This document shows, piece after piece, positions 42,381 to 50,940 of a DNA stretch of 64,000 bases. The notes below the pieces were generated by a model, which saw only the letters and a program-made list of their open reading frames with translations, had not been told where the DNA came from and searched no databases. Both the position numbers and the translations under genes were made by a program. This DNA comes from CAWDBV01 sp963800705 (lineage in GTDB: Bacteria; Actinomycetota; Thermoleophilia; Solirubrobacterales; 70-9), in assembly GCA_963800705.1 (NCBI GenBank), contig CAWDBV010000003.1:62001-126000 (forward strand), given 5' to 3'. Position 1 is the stretch's first letter. Each line of letters starts with the position of its first letter.

Positions 42381-43187
42381 GTCGAGCCAGTCGTCGAGCT
42401 CGGGCAGCTTGACCCTGATCGAGGCGAAGTCGCCGTCGTCGCGGATCTGCTCGGCGGACGCCGCCATCGCCGCCATCGCCACCCAGGCGAGCGAGGAGCC
42501 GAGGCTGATCCGCTGTGCTCCGGCTTCGAAGAGCTCGGCCGCGGACAACTTCGGCCTGGCGAGGGCGTTGACGGGTTTCGAGACCGCGTCGCAGATCGCC
42601 GCGATCTCCTCGGCGGTCCGCAGCCCCGGCGCGTAGAGGACGTCTGCGCCGGCCCGCTCGTAGGTGTTCAGCCGGGCGATCGTGTCGTCGAGGTCGGGGT
42701 TGCCGCGGAAGTGGTTCTCGGCGCGGCCGGTGAGCGTGAACGGGAAGCCGAGCCCGTCGGCGGCGTCGCGGGCGGCCGTGAGCCGCTCGACCGCCTCGGC
42801 CTGCTCGTAGAGCCGCTCCGCGGCGGGGTCCCAGTCCTCGATCGAGCCGCCGACCGCGCCGGCCTCGGCGACTCGCTTGATCGAGTCGGCTACGTCGTCC
42901 GCCCCAGGACCGCCGTTCTCGAGGTCGACCGAAACCGGGAGCTCGGTTGCCTCGGCGAGCGCGCGGACGTGCTCGGCCAGCTCATCGGGCGACACCTTGC
43001 CGTCGTTGCGGCCGAGCGTGAGCGCGAAGCCGCCGCTGGTCGTCGCCAGCGCCTTGAAGCCGAGCGCCTCGAGGAGTTTCGCCGACCCGGCGTCCCAGGG
43101 GTTCGGGATCACGAACGGCTCGCCCTCGTGCAGGGCGCGGAACGCCTCCGCCCTGCTTGCCTGTTGGGGCTGCTGCTCGGCGGTCAT
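42378..43187 (-). CDS. PEP mutase/isocitrate lyase-family protein
   Basis: The 269-residue TIM-barrel protein reads FVIPNPWDAGSAKLLEALGF, ATTSGGFALTLGRNDG, SVDLENGGPGADDVADSIK and GSIEDWDPAAERLY. These are the features of the oxaloacetate decarboxylase / 2-methylisocitrate lyase-like group. The usual catalytic KKCGH-type loop of true lyases is absent, as in many family members of unknown substrate. The ATG at 43187 overlaps the previous stop (ATGA). Confidence 0.82.
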   Translation of the reverse strand: MTAEQQPQQASRAEAFRALHEGEPFVIPNPWDAGSAKLLEALGFKALATTSGGFALTLGRNDGKVSPDELAEHVRALAEATELPVSVDLENGGPGADDVADSIKRVAEAGAVGGSIEDWDPAAERLYEQAEAVERLTAARDAADGLGFPFTLTGRAENHFRGNPDLDDTIARLNTYERAGADVLYAPGLRTAEEIAAICDAVSKPVNALARPKLSAAELFEAGAQRISLGSSLAWVAMAAMAASAEQIRDDGDFASIRVKLPELDDWLD

Positions 43188-43795
43188 CTTCTGCCGATCA
43201 ACCCCAGGCCCGGGACGAGCCTGCCGACGCGGGCCGCGTAGGCCTCGTAGTCGGTGCCGTGCACGCGGCGCAGGTGGGGTTCCTCGATCGCGCGCATCTC
43301 GATCTCGACCGCAGCGACGAAGATCGCCACCGAGGCGAGCGCGACCACGCTCGGCACCATCAGCGCGAGGCCGAGCAGGGTGACGATCAACGCGGTGTAG
43401 ATCGGATTGCGGACCAGCGAGAAAAGCCCGTCGGTGACCAGCATCGTGCGCTCGTTCGGATCGGTCCCGATTCGCCACGTGTCGCCCATCGCGGCCTGGC
43501 CCGCGATCACGCCCGCGAGCCCGACCGCGAACAGCGCGATTCCCGCAACGTGGACGCCGGTCTTATTCAGGGCGCCGATCGGGTCGACGACCCCGAGCAG
43601 GTCGAGGATCGGCGCCGCGAGGCCGAGACCGAGCGCGAGGATGTGCGCCATCTCCGCGACCCACTCGAGCGAACCGGGCGCGGCCCGGCTTCCGATCAGA
43701 CCGGAGGACCCGGTCCGCCGCTGATGAATGACGACTCGGATCCCGAGCGCGCCAATCCCGTAGAGCGCCCAGCAGATCAGCGCGAGCTCAGGCAT
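43184..43795 (-). CDS. Isoprenylcysteine methyltransferase-like membrane protein
   Basis: The 203-residue protein has five or so membrane helices and the C-terminal SAM-binding signature of the ICMT/PEMT group: GLFSLVRNPIYTALIVTLLG and EEPHLRRVHGTDYEAYAARV. Such enzymes methylate lipids or small hydrophobic acceptors at the membrane. The ATG at 43795 overlaps the upstream gene by eight bases, and the stop overlaps the next gene by four, so all are one operon. Confidence 0.82.
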   Translation of the reverse strand: MPELALICWALYGIGALGIRVVIHQRRTGSSGLIGSRAAPGSLEWVAEMAHILALGLGLAAPILDLLGVVDPIGALNKTGVHVAGIALFAVGLAGVIAGQAAMGDTWRIGTDPNERTMLVTDGLFSLVRNPIYTALIVTLLGLALMVPSVVALASVAIFVAAVEIEMRAIEEPHLRRVHGTDYEAYAARVGRLVPGLGLIGRR

Positions 43796-44354
43796 CCGTC
43801 CCTTCCTCGTCTTCGGAGTCGCGGCCGGCGAGCCGGTCGGCGACCTCCTTCTGCGGGTCGAGCTCGAGGTGGCGGGGGGAGGGGGGCGGCGGCAGCTGGC
43901 GCGCCTCGGTCCAGTTGCCGTCGGCGAGCTGCTCGCCGGTCCCGAATCCGACCCGGACCGCGAGCGCGGTCGAGACCCCGACCGTGTGCACGAGCGGGTC
44001 CTCGGCGGCATCGCGGAGCGCCTCGAGCGCGAAGTTGAGCAGCGCCAGCGCCTCGCGCGCCTCGGCGACTCGCCGCTTCGAATCGCCGGCGAGATCGTCG
44101 AGCCACTTCGATCCCGCTGCCTCGTCGTCGAACGGGTCGCTGCGGACCACGGTGATCCTGGTCACCGGGACGGTCTCGGGCGTCGCCGGCGGCTCGGCGG
44201 GCTTCGCGCGCCGGCGCCTGCCGCGCCGCTTAGCGGGGTGGGGGGCGCCGAAGGTCTCGGCGATCAGCACCCGGTCAGGTTCGCGGGCGACGTAGCGGCC
44301 GTCGGCGAGGCCGAGCCTTCCCGCGTAGTCGAACTGAACGAAGGGCAACAGCAT
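43788..44354 (-). CDS. Hypothetical protein, cytoplasmic
   Basis: The 188-residue product begins MLLPFVQFDYAGRLGLADGRYV, has a basic, Pro-rich segment (about 38-58), and then a helical domain with WLDDLAGDSKRRVAEAREALALLN as its clearest helix. Its C terminus is acidic. It follows the peptidoglycan hydrolase gene after 42 bases that are filled almost entirely by the 32-base repeat. I do not recognise the family. Confidence 0.62.
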   Translation of the reverse strand: MLLPFVQFDYAGRLGLADGRYVAREPDRVLIAETFGAPHPAKRRGRRRRAKPAEPPATPETVPVTRITVVRSDPFDDEAAGSKWLDDLAGDSKRRVAEAREALALLNFALEALRDAAEDPLVHTVGVSTALAVRVGFGTGEQLADGNWTEARQLPPPPSPRHLELDPQKEVADRLAGRDSEDEEGTDA

Positions 44355-44357
44355 TAC

Positions 44358-44389
44358 GCCGGCTCCTCGGCTGCGCGTCCGGGGCCGGC
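44358..44389 (+). repeat. 32-base palindromic repeat, copy 3 (compensatory variant)
   Basis: The copy starts GCCGGCTCC and ends GGGGCCGGC. Compared with copy 1, base 2 (G to C) and its pairing partner base 31 (C to G) have both changed, so the stem is kept. It separates the peptidoglycan hydrolase stop from the next ATG. Confidence 0.75.
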
Positions 44390-44396
44390 GGGCGTG

Positions 44397-46915
44397 CTAC
44401 TCGCCCACGTGGGCGTCGCTTGAGCGCTGGTTCTCGATCTCGGCGGCCGTCGGCACCTCGCCCTTGTCGGGCAGCGAGAACTTCGACGGCTTCAGCGGCA
44501 CGTCGGGATTCTCGATCTCGCTGAGGCGGCCGATCAACCGCTCCCACTGCTCTGGCTTCAGGACCCTGGCGAGCTGCTGGCCGATCTCGCCGGTGCCGAA
44601 CAGCGGCGTGTGGCCGACGTGGATGTGGTCGTCGTGGTCGGCCATCGCGAAGGTCGGGGCGCCCATGTCCATGAGCGTGATGATCTGCGCCGGGCGCATC
44701 GTGCCCTGGAGCTTGAGAAGGTCGTTGACCACCGCCTCGGTGATCGAGCCCGGCCCCTGGTTGCCGAGAATCGGGAGGCCGTTGACCGCGGCGATGTCGA
44801 CTGCGTTGCCCGAGGAGTGGGCGCTGACGTTGCCCGATGTGGTCAGGAACGAGTGGCCGCACTTCAGCGAGGTGATCGTGAGCCGGTAGCCGCGCTCGGC
44901 GAGGTACTCGAGGGTCGCGAGCGTGCGGCGGTCGACCTGGCCGGTCTCGATGTCGCTGCGGCCGCAGGCGTAGGTCTCGATCCGCGGGTCGGCGAGCACC
45001 CGGCGCTCGAGCGTCGTCTTGTTCATCAGCAGCACCTGGCCGATCGTCGCTTCCGAGCCGCCGAACGGGTCCTTGCCCGCGGCGCGGTAGATCGCCGTCG
45101 ACTCGAGCAGCTTCCAACCGTCGAGGATCGGCTTCGGGTCGATCTGCGGTGCTCCGCGGCCGGCCGGCTGGATCGCGAAATGGACGTGCGGAGCGACGTT
45201 GCCGGACTCGCCGATGTTGCCGAGCAGTGTGCCGCCGGTGACCTTGGAGCCGACCTTGAGTGGCTGCAGCTCCATCGTCCGGCGGTCGAACTCGAAGGCG
45301 CCCGAGAAGGTGCTCTTGAAGGTCTCATACGCCGGGACTCGCTCGCCGAGCAGCGCGTCGAGCTGGCCGCCGAGGTCGGAGCTCGGAGCCTGCGGCGCGG
45401 CACCCTCGGCTTCGGCGGGGTTCGCGAACAGGCGCGCGCGGAGCTCCTCGGTGTCGACCGGACCGCCCGCGTCCGCGTCCGCGTCCTCGGGACCGGCGGG
45501 CTTGGCTGCGGGCTCCGGAGTCGTGGTGGTGGCCGGCGTGGTGGTGGCCGGCGCGGCGTCGTCGTTGCTGCCGGCGCTCGCGGGCTGATCGGGCTTCGGG
45601 TCACCGTTCGGCTTCACGAGCTCGAAGTCCGACGCGGTCAGCGCCTTGTCCTTCGGCACCGGATGGTCGCTGGCGATCGAGCCGAGCTGGCTGTAGGTGT
45701 AGCGGTTGCCGTACGCGTCCTGGAGGACGACGAACTTGCCGAGCTCCGCGTTCTCGCCGAGCTCCTTGATGACGCCGTCGTTGACGGCGATCACCGGCGC
45801 ATTAACCTTCGAGTAGATGTTGATGCCTCGGCGGGTCGGGGAGTCTGCGATCACGTCGGCGGCGTTGCCTGCCTGCAGCTGGTTGGTCTTCGAGCGCTTC
45901 AGCGCCTCGCGCTCTGAGATGTCGTCGGCGTAGCGGGCGTTGGCGGCGACCGGGAAGTGGGCGCCCTCGGTGAGGCCGGTCAGCGACCCGACCAGGCCCT
46001 CCGGCAGCTTGCCGTACTGCTTCGCGTAGAGCAGGACCTCGTCGACGTACCAGTCGGCGTGGTTGTAGGCGAAGATCCCCTGGCGCAGGTCCTCGCTGCC
46101 GCCGGCGGCCTTCAGATAGCGGGCCGCGGCGCAAATCGCGTCAACCGGGTTGTAGGGGTCCTTGCGCTTGTCCTCGTTGGCGTCGACCCCGTAGGCCTCC
46201 CAGGTCGAGGGCAGGAACTGCATCCAGCCCACGGCGCCGGCCGAGGAGACGTTGAGGTTGGTGCCGAAGCCGGTTTCGATCTTGTTGATCGCGGCGAGCA
46301 CCTGCCAAGGGATCTCGTACTGAGTGCCACAAGCCTGGTAGATCGGCAGCAGGAAGGGCGGGATCTCGAACTGGTCGATGATGAAGTTCGGGACGCCGAG
46401 CGGGGCGGGGCCGAACGTGGTCACCGACAGCGCCGGATTGCTGTTGGTCGGGGTCCCGTCCGGGTTGCGGTCGGGCAGCTCCGCCATCTTGTCGCGCTTC
46501 TTGGGCCCGACCCCGCCGGTCGCCGGCGTGCCGGGCTTGGCGGGCTTGGCGCCGGGGGCGGCCGGCTTCGTCGGGGTGTTCGGCGCGCCGGTCGACTCGC
46601 CTGTGCCCGGCGCAGGCGTGGTGCTGGTGCCGCCGCCCGGGGTGGTGCCGCCGCCGCCGGGGTGCTTCCGCCACCGCCGGTCGGGGCGTTGTACTCGTCG
46701 CTGTCGAGCGGGCCGCTGCAGCCCGGGTCGCCGAGGTCGACGAGGCCGTCGCCGTCGTTGTCGGAGAGGTCGACGCAGGCGGGGAGCGCGCCCTCGGTGG
46801 GCACGTGGACCTGCACACCGCCGCCGAGGTCGAGGGTCACCGAGCTCGCTGTGCCGGTCGCGATCGCGGCAAAGGCGACCCCGAGGGCGATGGCGAGTGT
46901 GAGAGTTCTTTTCAT
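44397..46915 (-). pseudogene. Three-domain peptidoglycan hydrolase (SLT + degenerate LytM + M15-like), one frameshift
   Basis: The frame from the ATG at 46915 gives a signal peptide and an acidic calcium-binding-like motif (DLSDNDGDGLVDLGDPGC). Near 46665, within a Gly/Pro repeat, one base is missing; the second frame runs to 44397. Domains in order: a lytic transglycosylase core (NKIETGFG and SSAGAVGWMQFLPSTWEAYG), a LytM/M23-like domain with HVHFAI but with RRGINIYS where HxGxD zinc ligands are expected, and a C-terminal M15-like part with SAHSSGNAVDIAAVNG and DDHIHVG. A repaired protein would have about 839 residues. It probably remodels the wall; the LytM part is likely a non-catalytic binding module. 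Confidence 0.82.
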
Positions 46916-47060
46916 ATAGCCGGCTACTGCGTGCGAAACCCGGTGATCAACCCGGGTTCCGGTCCTGAACGACGCGCGCTTCGCCTTCCATCTCCCCGCG
47001 CCTGTGCAGGCACGAGAAAGCTACTCGTTCGACCCCCTGTTTGCAATCGGGAACCGTGCG
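46916..47060 (-). promoter_or_regulatory. Structured leader of the peptidoglycan hydrolase gene (possible riboswitch)
   Basis: The 264 bases before this gene hold no open frame I would support. Read on the minus strand, three hairpins are visible: ACGAG/CTCGT, GCCTG/CAGGC and AACCCGG/CCGGGTT, the last 23-45 bases before the ATG. No Shine-Dalgarno sequence is present. In actinobacteria, wall-hydrolase genes are often controlled by a c-di-AMP (ydaO) riboswitch; a few blocks resemble it, such as GGGGAGATGGAAGGCGAA and GGAACCCG, but the match is weak. Confidence 0.3.
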
Positions 47061-47167
47061 TAAAGGCTATTGAATCAGTCAACAAGGGCCTGTCGCCGAT
47101 CGAAGCAGTCTATGCAGCGCATCTGTCAGCAACGGGCACGCCTGCGCGGCGCCTGGCGTGGCCGCGC

Positions 47168-47173
47168 TACCTT
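47168..47173 (+). promoter_or_regulatory. -10 box (TACCTT) for the 47180-47584 gene
   Basis: TACCTT lies six bases before the GTG at 47180 and decides the start against a longer open frame. Confidence 0.5.
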
Positions 47174-47179
47174 GGAGCC

Positions 47180-47584
47180 GTGACCGACGAGCGCGACTAT
47201 TCGCACGAGGACCCCCTCGACGAGCCCGCCGACGAGGCCGAGGGCCTGCGCGACCGGATTTCCTCCCGTAGCCCCGACGCGGTCGCCGACGCGGTCAACG
47301 TGCTGCTCGACAACCCGGTCATAAACCAGGCTCTGAAGGCGGCATTCGGGGCCCGCGACCTTGCGACGGGCGCCAGCAGCCAGACGATGCACGCGTTGAA
47401 CGTTGCGACCGCCTCCGAGCTCGAGCGGGTGACGCGGCGCCTGCGCTCGCTGTCTGACCGCCTCGAGGAGGTCGAGGACCGGATCGACGAGCTCAGCCGC
47501 GAGGTCGCGAAGGCGCGGGGCGAAACGCGCGCCGACTCGGCGGCCGCCTCGACCGACCCCTCCCGGCTCGGCCTCAGCGAGTAG
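47180..47584 (+). CDS. Hypothetical protein with C-terminal coiled coil
   Basis: The 134-residue protein has an acidic N terminus, a middle helical region (DAVADAVNVLLDNPVINQAL, repeated hydrophobic spacing) and a C-terminal coiled coil (RLRSLSDRLEEVEDRIDEL). The architecture resembles phasin-like or polymer-granule-associated proteins, but this is only a resemblance. It is convergent with the nucleoside phosphorylase gene and separated from it by no bases. Confidence 0.65.
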   Translation: MTDERDYSHEDPLDEPADEAEGLRDRISSRSPDAVADAVNVLLDNPVINQALKAAFGARDLATGASSQTMHALNVATASELERVTRRLRSLSDRLEEVEDRIDELSREVAKARGETRADSAAASTDPSRLGLSE

Positions 47585-48349
47585 CTAACGAGCCGATTCC
47601 GGGGTGTCCGCCGCCGCAAGCGCCGTAGCGGCGATTTTTCCCATCCGCCGCGCGGCATCTTCGAGCGCCTCGGCGTCGATCCGGCGCCGCTTTCCCTCCG
47701 AGGGACCGCGACGCCCGAACACGTCGCTGACGGTGAGCAGGCAGGCGACCGCGACGCCTTCGGCGGGGCCGAGCGCGAACAGCGTCGCGGCCTCCATTTC
47801 GACCGCCGCCGCGCCCTGCGAGACCCACTCGGTGGCGGGTGCGGGATCGGGGTCGTAGAAGAGGTCGCTGCTCGCGATCCTGACCCCCGGCACGCCTTCG
47901 GCCTCGAGCGCCGCGGTGAGCCCCGGATCGGGCTCGACGAGGCCTTCGCCGCCCAGCCTGCGGCTGGTTCCGTCGGCGGGGATCGCCCCTGTGGCGACGA
48001 TCAGCTCGCCGAGCTCGAGCGCCGGGTCGAGCGCCCCGCAGGTGCCGACCCTGATCGCGCGCCTAACCCCCAGCATCGCGAGCTCGCTGAGCACGATCGC
48101 GGCGCTCGGGCCGCCCATCCCGGTCGCCTGGATCGTGAGTGGGTCGCCGGCCTGCGTCTCGCCGGTATAGCCCCAGAGCCCGCGGGCGTGGTTCGACATC
48201 CGCGGCTTGGCGAGCAGCTCCTGGGCGAGCATCAGCGCCCGCCCGGGATCGCCCGGCAGCAGCGCATCGGGCGCGATCGGAACCGCCGGCTGCAGCGCCG
48301 CGGTGCCCATTCCGAGGTGGAGCGGCTTCGGTGTCTGCGGGGCTTCGAT
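47585..48349 (-). CDS. Purine nucleoside phosphorylase (NP-I family), unusual start
   Basis: The protein has the NP-I features LLPGDPGRALMLAQELL (phosphate site), QATGMGGPSAAIVLSEL, VRRAIRVGTCGAL and VEMEAATLFALG (purine/ribose contacts). It splits purine nucleosides with phosphate. The only canonical start is an ATG at 48310 (241 residues), but TAGGCT at 48362-48357 lies seven bases before an in-frame ATC at 48349. Starting there gives 254 residues and includes PKPLHLGMG, which reads as part of the domain. I give the longer form as the likely gene; the ATG remains possible. Confidence 0.78.
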   Translation of the reverse strand: MEAPQTPKPLHLGMGTAALQPAVPIAPDALLPGDPGRALMLAQELLAKPRMSNHARGLWGYTGETQAGDPLTIQATGMGGPSAAIVLSELAMLGVRRAIRVGTCGALDPALELGELIVATGAIPADGTSRRLGGEGLVEPDPGLTAALEAEGVPGVRIASSDLFYDPDPAPATEWVSQGAAAVEMEAATLFALGPAEGVAVACLLTVSDVFGRRGPSEGKRRRIDAEALEDAARRMGKIAATALAAADTPESAR

Positions 48350-48356
48350 CGTGGTG

Positions 48357-48362
48357 AGCCTA
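48357..48362 (-). promoter_or_regulatory. -10 box (TAGGCT) pointing at an ATC codon
   Basis: TAGGCT ends seven bases before an in-frame ATC at 48349 of the nucleoside phosphorylase gene, the spacing used for ATG and GTG elsewhere. The same hexamer occurs at 48388 for the divergent gene. Confidence 0.4.
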
Positions 48363-48387
48363 CGAGAGAGGACGCAGCGGGTCGGAG

Positions 48388-48393
48388 TAGGCT
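48388..48393 (+). promoter_or_regulatory. -10 box (TAGGCT) for the 48401-48598 gene
   Basis: TAGGCT lies seven bases before the GTG at 48401. Confidence 0.5.
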
Positions 48394-48400
48394 TCGGGGC

Positions 48401-48598
48401 GTGGGTCGGTCGAAGCGAAAGCGAGAGGTCCCGGTGCCCCCGGTCCCGGACGCGCTGCGAAAGGCGGTCGAGCAGACCTACGAGGCGACCGCCGGGTCGG
48501 TGGCGGAGACCCGCGAGCGTGCCGGCGATCTCCTCGATCAGGTCGTCGATCGCGCACACCAGAAGCGCAAGACGATCGAGAAAAGGCTCAAGCCTTAG
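48401..48598 (+). CDS. 65-residue basic helical protein
   Basis: The product starts MGRSKRKREVPVPPVP and continues as one long helix (DALRKAVEQTYEATAGSVAE; then RAGDLLDQVVDRAHQKRKTI), ending in a basic tail. It could bind nucleic acid or membrane. The -10 box seven bases before the GTG supports this start. The SCP2-like gene begins 12 bases after its stop. Confidence 0.6.
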   Translation: MGRSKRKREVPVPPVPDALRKAVEQTYEATAGSVAETRERAGDLLDQVVDRAHQKRKTIEKRLKP

Positions 48599-48609
48599 TC
48601 GAGGTTGAG

Positions 48610-49053
48610 GTGGCGAGAGTGAAATCAAAAGCCGGCTTCAAATCCGCCCGCGAGCTGCGCGGGCTGCTCGACACCGTGCTCGCCGAGATCGACATCGACC
48701 CCGACGCCGGCCCGAGGCTCCGCGCCGCCGCCGCGCCGCTGCGGCTCGAGTTCCCGGACCTGAAGCTGCGGGTTGACATCTCCGCTTCGAAGCGGGCCAA
48801 CCACACCCTCGATTGGAGCTTCTCGGGGCGATCGAAGGCGAAGCCCGGGTTGCACCTGACGATGGACTCGGAGATCGGCAACCGCTTCCTGCAGGGCCGC
48901 GAGAACCCGGCGATCGCACTGGTACGCGGGCGCATCCGCGCTGCATCCGTCGACGCTCAGGCGGCGCTCCGCTTCTTTCCGGCCGCCAAGCCGCTCTTCG
49001 AGCGCTACCGCGAGCTGGTCGAGCGCGAATACCCGCGCCTCTACCTGCGCTAG
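48610..49053 (+). CDS. SCP2-like sterol-carrier-domain protein
   Basis: The 147-residue protein has a basic N terminus and a region resembling the SCP2 fold: LHLTMDSEIGNRFLQGRENPA followed by IALVRGRIRAASVDAQAALRF, the typical strand-helix-strand end that forms a lipid-binding tunnel. The residues are read in two parts. It may carry a fatty acyl or other lipid. It starts with a GTG and lies in a same-strand row with the small basic protein and the MerR-like cyclase. Confidence 0.65.
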   Translation: MARVKSKAGFKSARELRGLLDTVLAEIDIDPDAGPRLRAAAAPLRLEFPDLKLRVDISASKRANHTLDWSFSGRSKAKPGLHLTMDSEIGNRFLQGRENPAIALVRGRIRAASVDAQAALRFFPAAKPLFERYRELVEREYPRLYLR

Positions 49054-49059
49054 CGCTCG

Positions 49060-50274
49060 GTGCCCGACGACTACATCTCGATAAGCGAGGCGTCGAAGGT
49101 CTCCGGGGTGCCCGGCTCGACCCTGAAGCGCTGGGCCGAGGAGAAGGTGGTCCCGGTCGAGGACGGCCGCTGGACCCGCGCCGCCGCCGCCCAGGCCAGG
49201 GTCGTGGCGCGGATGCGCGAGCGCGGCTACTCGCTCGACATGGTCAAGGAGGCCGCCCGCGAAGGGAAGCTCGCCTTCGGTTTCGCCGAGGAGCTCTTCC
49301 AGGTCCCGGGGCCGAGCTTCACCAAGGAGGAGGCGGCGGAGCGCACCGGGCTCGAGGTCGAGCTCATCGACCGGATCATGACCCTGCTCGGGACGCCGAC
49401 GGGCCACGACGGGACGCTGAACGAGGACGACATGCTCGCCCTCGAGCACATCTCCGAGGTGCTCGCGTCCGGCTTCCCGCTCGTCGCCTTCCTGCAGCTC
49501 GTCCGGGTCTACGCGCAGTCGATTCGCCGGCTCGCCGACGCCGAGGTTCGCCTCTTTCACCTCTACGTCCACGAGCCGCTGATCCGGGGCGGCGTGCCGC
49601 CGCTCGAGATGGCGGAGGAGATCGAGGGCCTCGCCTCCGAGCTGCTCCCGGTCGCGGCGCCGTTGATGGACTACATGCACAACCGCTACCTGCGCTTCTA
49701 CATGGAGCAGGACGTGGTCGGTCACATGGAGGCCGACCTCGGCGCCGGCGGGCGCGCCCTGGCCCGGGTTTCGATGACCTTCTGCTTCGTCGATCTCGCC
49801 GGCTTCACCCGCTACACCGAGGAGGAGGGCGACGAGGAGGCGCTCGATCTCGTCGAGCGGTTCGTCGACACGGTCGAGGCGACGCTCCCGGTCGACGCGA
49901 CGATCGTGAAGACGATCGGCGACGAGGTGATGATCGTCTCGCCCGACCCCGGGACGCTGACCGAGTGGGCGGTCGGCTTCCTGCGCCTCTTCCAGGAGCG
50001 CCCGCAGCCGCGGACCGGCCTCCACTACGGCGAGGCCGTCTACCGCGACGGCGACTACTTCGGCGGCGACGTCAACCTTGCCCACCGCGTCGTCACCCGG
50101 GCACTGGGAGGGGAGGTGCTGGTCACGAAGCCGATCGTCGAGGCGATTGCCGACTCCGACTGGCTCAGCTTCGAGCCGATCGGCGAGGTCTCGCTGAAGG
50201 GCTTCGACGAGCCCGTCGCCCTCTACGTCACTTACCCGGCCTCTTCTTCCGGCGCTTCTTCCGCTTCTTCTTGA
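49060..50274 (+). CDS. Class III adenylate/guanylate cyclase with MerR-like N terminus
   Basis: The 404-residue protein starts with a MerR-like helix-turn-helix (YISISEASKVSGVPGSTLKRW) and has a second regulatory region (about 90-225) recalling the Rv1264-type pH-responsive domain. The C-terminal catalytic domain reads CFVDLAGFTRYTEEEG, VKTIGDEVMIVS and YFGGDVNLAHRVV; both metal aspartates (in FVDLAG and IGDEVM) are present. It makes cAMP or cGMP; the helix-turn-helix suggests direct DNA contact or dimer control. It starts with a GTG six bases after the SCP2-like gene. Its 3' end overlaps the convergent CAP gene by 47 bases. Confidence 0.87.
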   Translation: MPDDYISISEASKVSGVPGSTLKRWAEEKVVPVEDGRWTRAAAAQARVVARMRERGYSLDMVKEAAREGKLAFGFAEELFQVPGPSFTKEEAAERTGLEVELIDRIMTLLGTPTGHDGTLNEDDMLALEHISEVLASGFPLVAFLQLVRVYAQSIRRLADAEVRLFHLYVHEPLIRGGVPPLEMAEEIEGLASELLPVAAPLMDYMHNRYLRFYMEQDVVGHMEADLGAGGRALARVSMTFCFVDLAGFTRYTEEEGDEEALDLVERFVDTVEATLPVDATIVKTIGDEVMIVSPDPGTLTEWAVGFLRLFQERPQPRTGLHYGEAVYRDGDYFGGDVNLAHRVVTRALGGEVLVTKPIVEAIADSDWLSFEPIGEVSLKGFDEPVALYVTYPASSSGASSASS

Positions 50275-50887
50275 GCTTTTTCTTGGCAGCGATGCTCTTG
50301 GCGCGCTTCTCGGCCTCCGGGCTGGTGTAGTCAACCGTTCCGAAGTCGGTGGTCGCGATCGCCGAGAGCGGCAGCCACGGGCCCACCGGGCTGCCCCAGT
50401 CGGCGCCGATCCCGATCTCGTCGAAGCTGTCCTCGAGGATGTTCTTGCGGTGCGGCGGGCTGTTCATCCAGGCGACGACCATCGAGCGCGGTGTGCCGAG
50501 GATCGAGCTGCCCCAGCCGAGGTTCTCGCCGACCAGCCAACTCTCGGCCCCGTTCAGATATCCGGTCGCCTCGATCCGCTTCTCGAAGGTCGTCCCGTCG
50601 AGCGAATCGTGTGCGAAGAAGCTCTGCCAGCGCATCGCCGAGGTGTGCGAGGCCGCCGCCGCGGCGAGCAGGCCGTTCGGCTGCACGGTCCCGATGCCGC
50701 GCTCGATCCGCTCCTGGTTGATCAGGCAGAGGAGCGAGTTCTCGAGCCGCTGCACGTTGAAGAGCGTCAGCAGCGGGATCGCGTCCGCATCCGGGCAGTC
50801 GGCCGCCTGCGAGCTCGCGGGCAGGCCCAGGGTGGCGGCGCCAGCGACCGCGAGGATGGCTACGACTGTCGAGAGCCTTCTTCCCAT
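50228..50887 (-). CDS. Secreted CAP-domain (SCP/PR1) protein with poly-basic tail
   Basis: The 219-residue protein has a signal peptide (cleavage near SSQA, about residue 28) and a CAP domain. Family motifs are LLCLINQERIERGIGTVQPN (quoted as the CAP helix), FFAHDSLDGTTFEKRIEATG, GENLGWGS and MNSPPHRKNILEDSFDEIG. The end is highly basic (KKKLKKKRKKRRKKRPGK). The tail lacks the cysteines of the two propeller proteins but could likewise bind the wall. I chose the ATG at 50887, with AGGTAGAGG upstream, over an earlier in-frame codon. Confidence 0.87.
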   Translation of the reverse strand: MGRRLSTVVAILAVAGAATLGLPASSQAADCPDADAIPLLTLFNVQRLENSLLCLINQERIERGIGTVQPNGLLAAAAASHTSAMRWQSFFAHDSLDGTTFEKRIEATGYLNGAESWLVGENLGWGSSILGTPRSMVVAWMNSPPHRKNILEDSFDEIGIGADWGSPVGPWLPLSAIATTDFGTVDYTSPEAEKRAKSIAAKKKLKKKRKKRRKKRPGK

Positions 50888-50927
50888 ACCTCTACCTGCC
50901 TCGACAGGGGGTGTTCGCGCGCTCACC

Positions 50928-50933
50928 TAATCT
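50928..50933 (+). promoter_or_regulatory. -10 box (TAATCT) for tilS
   Basis: TAATCT lies seven bases before the GTG at 50941. Confidence 0.55.
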
Positions 50934-50940
50934 GTGATCC

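Noticed and set aside
48625..50334. A 569-codon minus-strand frame opposite the SCP2-like and cyclase genes
   Set aside because: The plus strand carries clear cyclase and MerR-like motifs. The antisense product is low-complexity Arg/Asp/Leu sequence typical of shadow frames.
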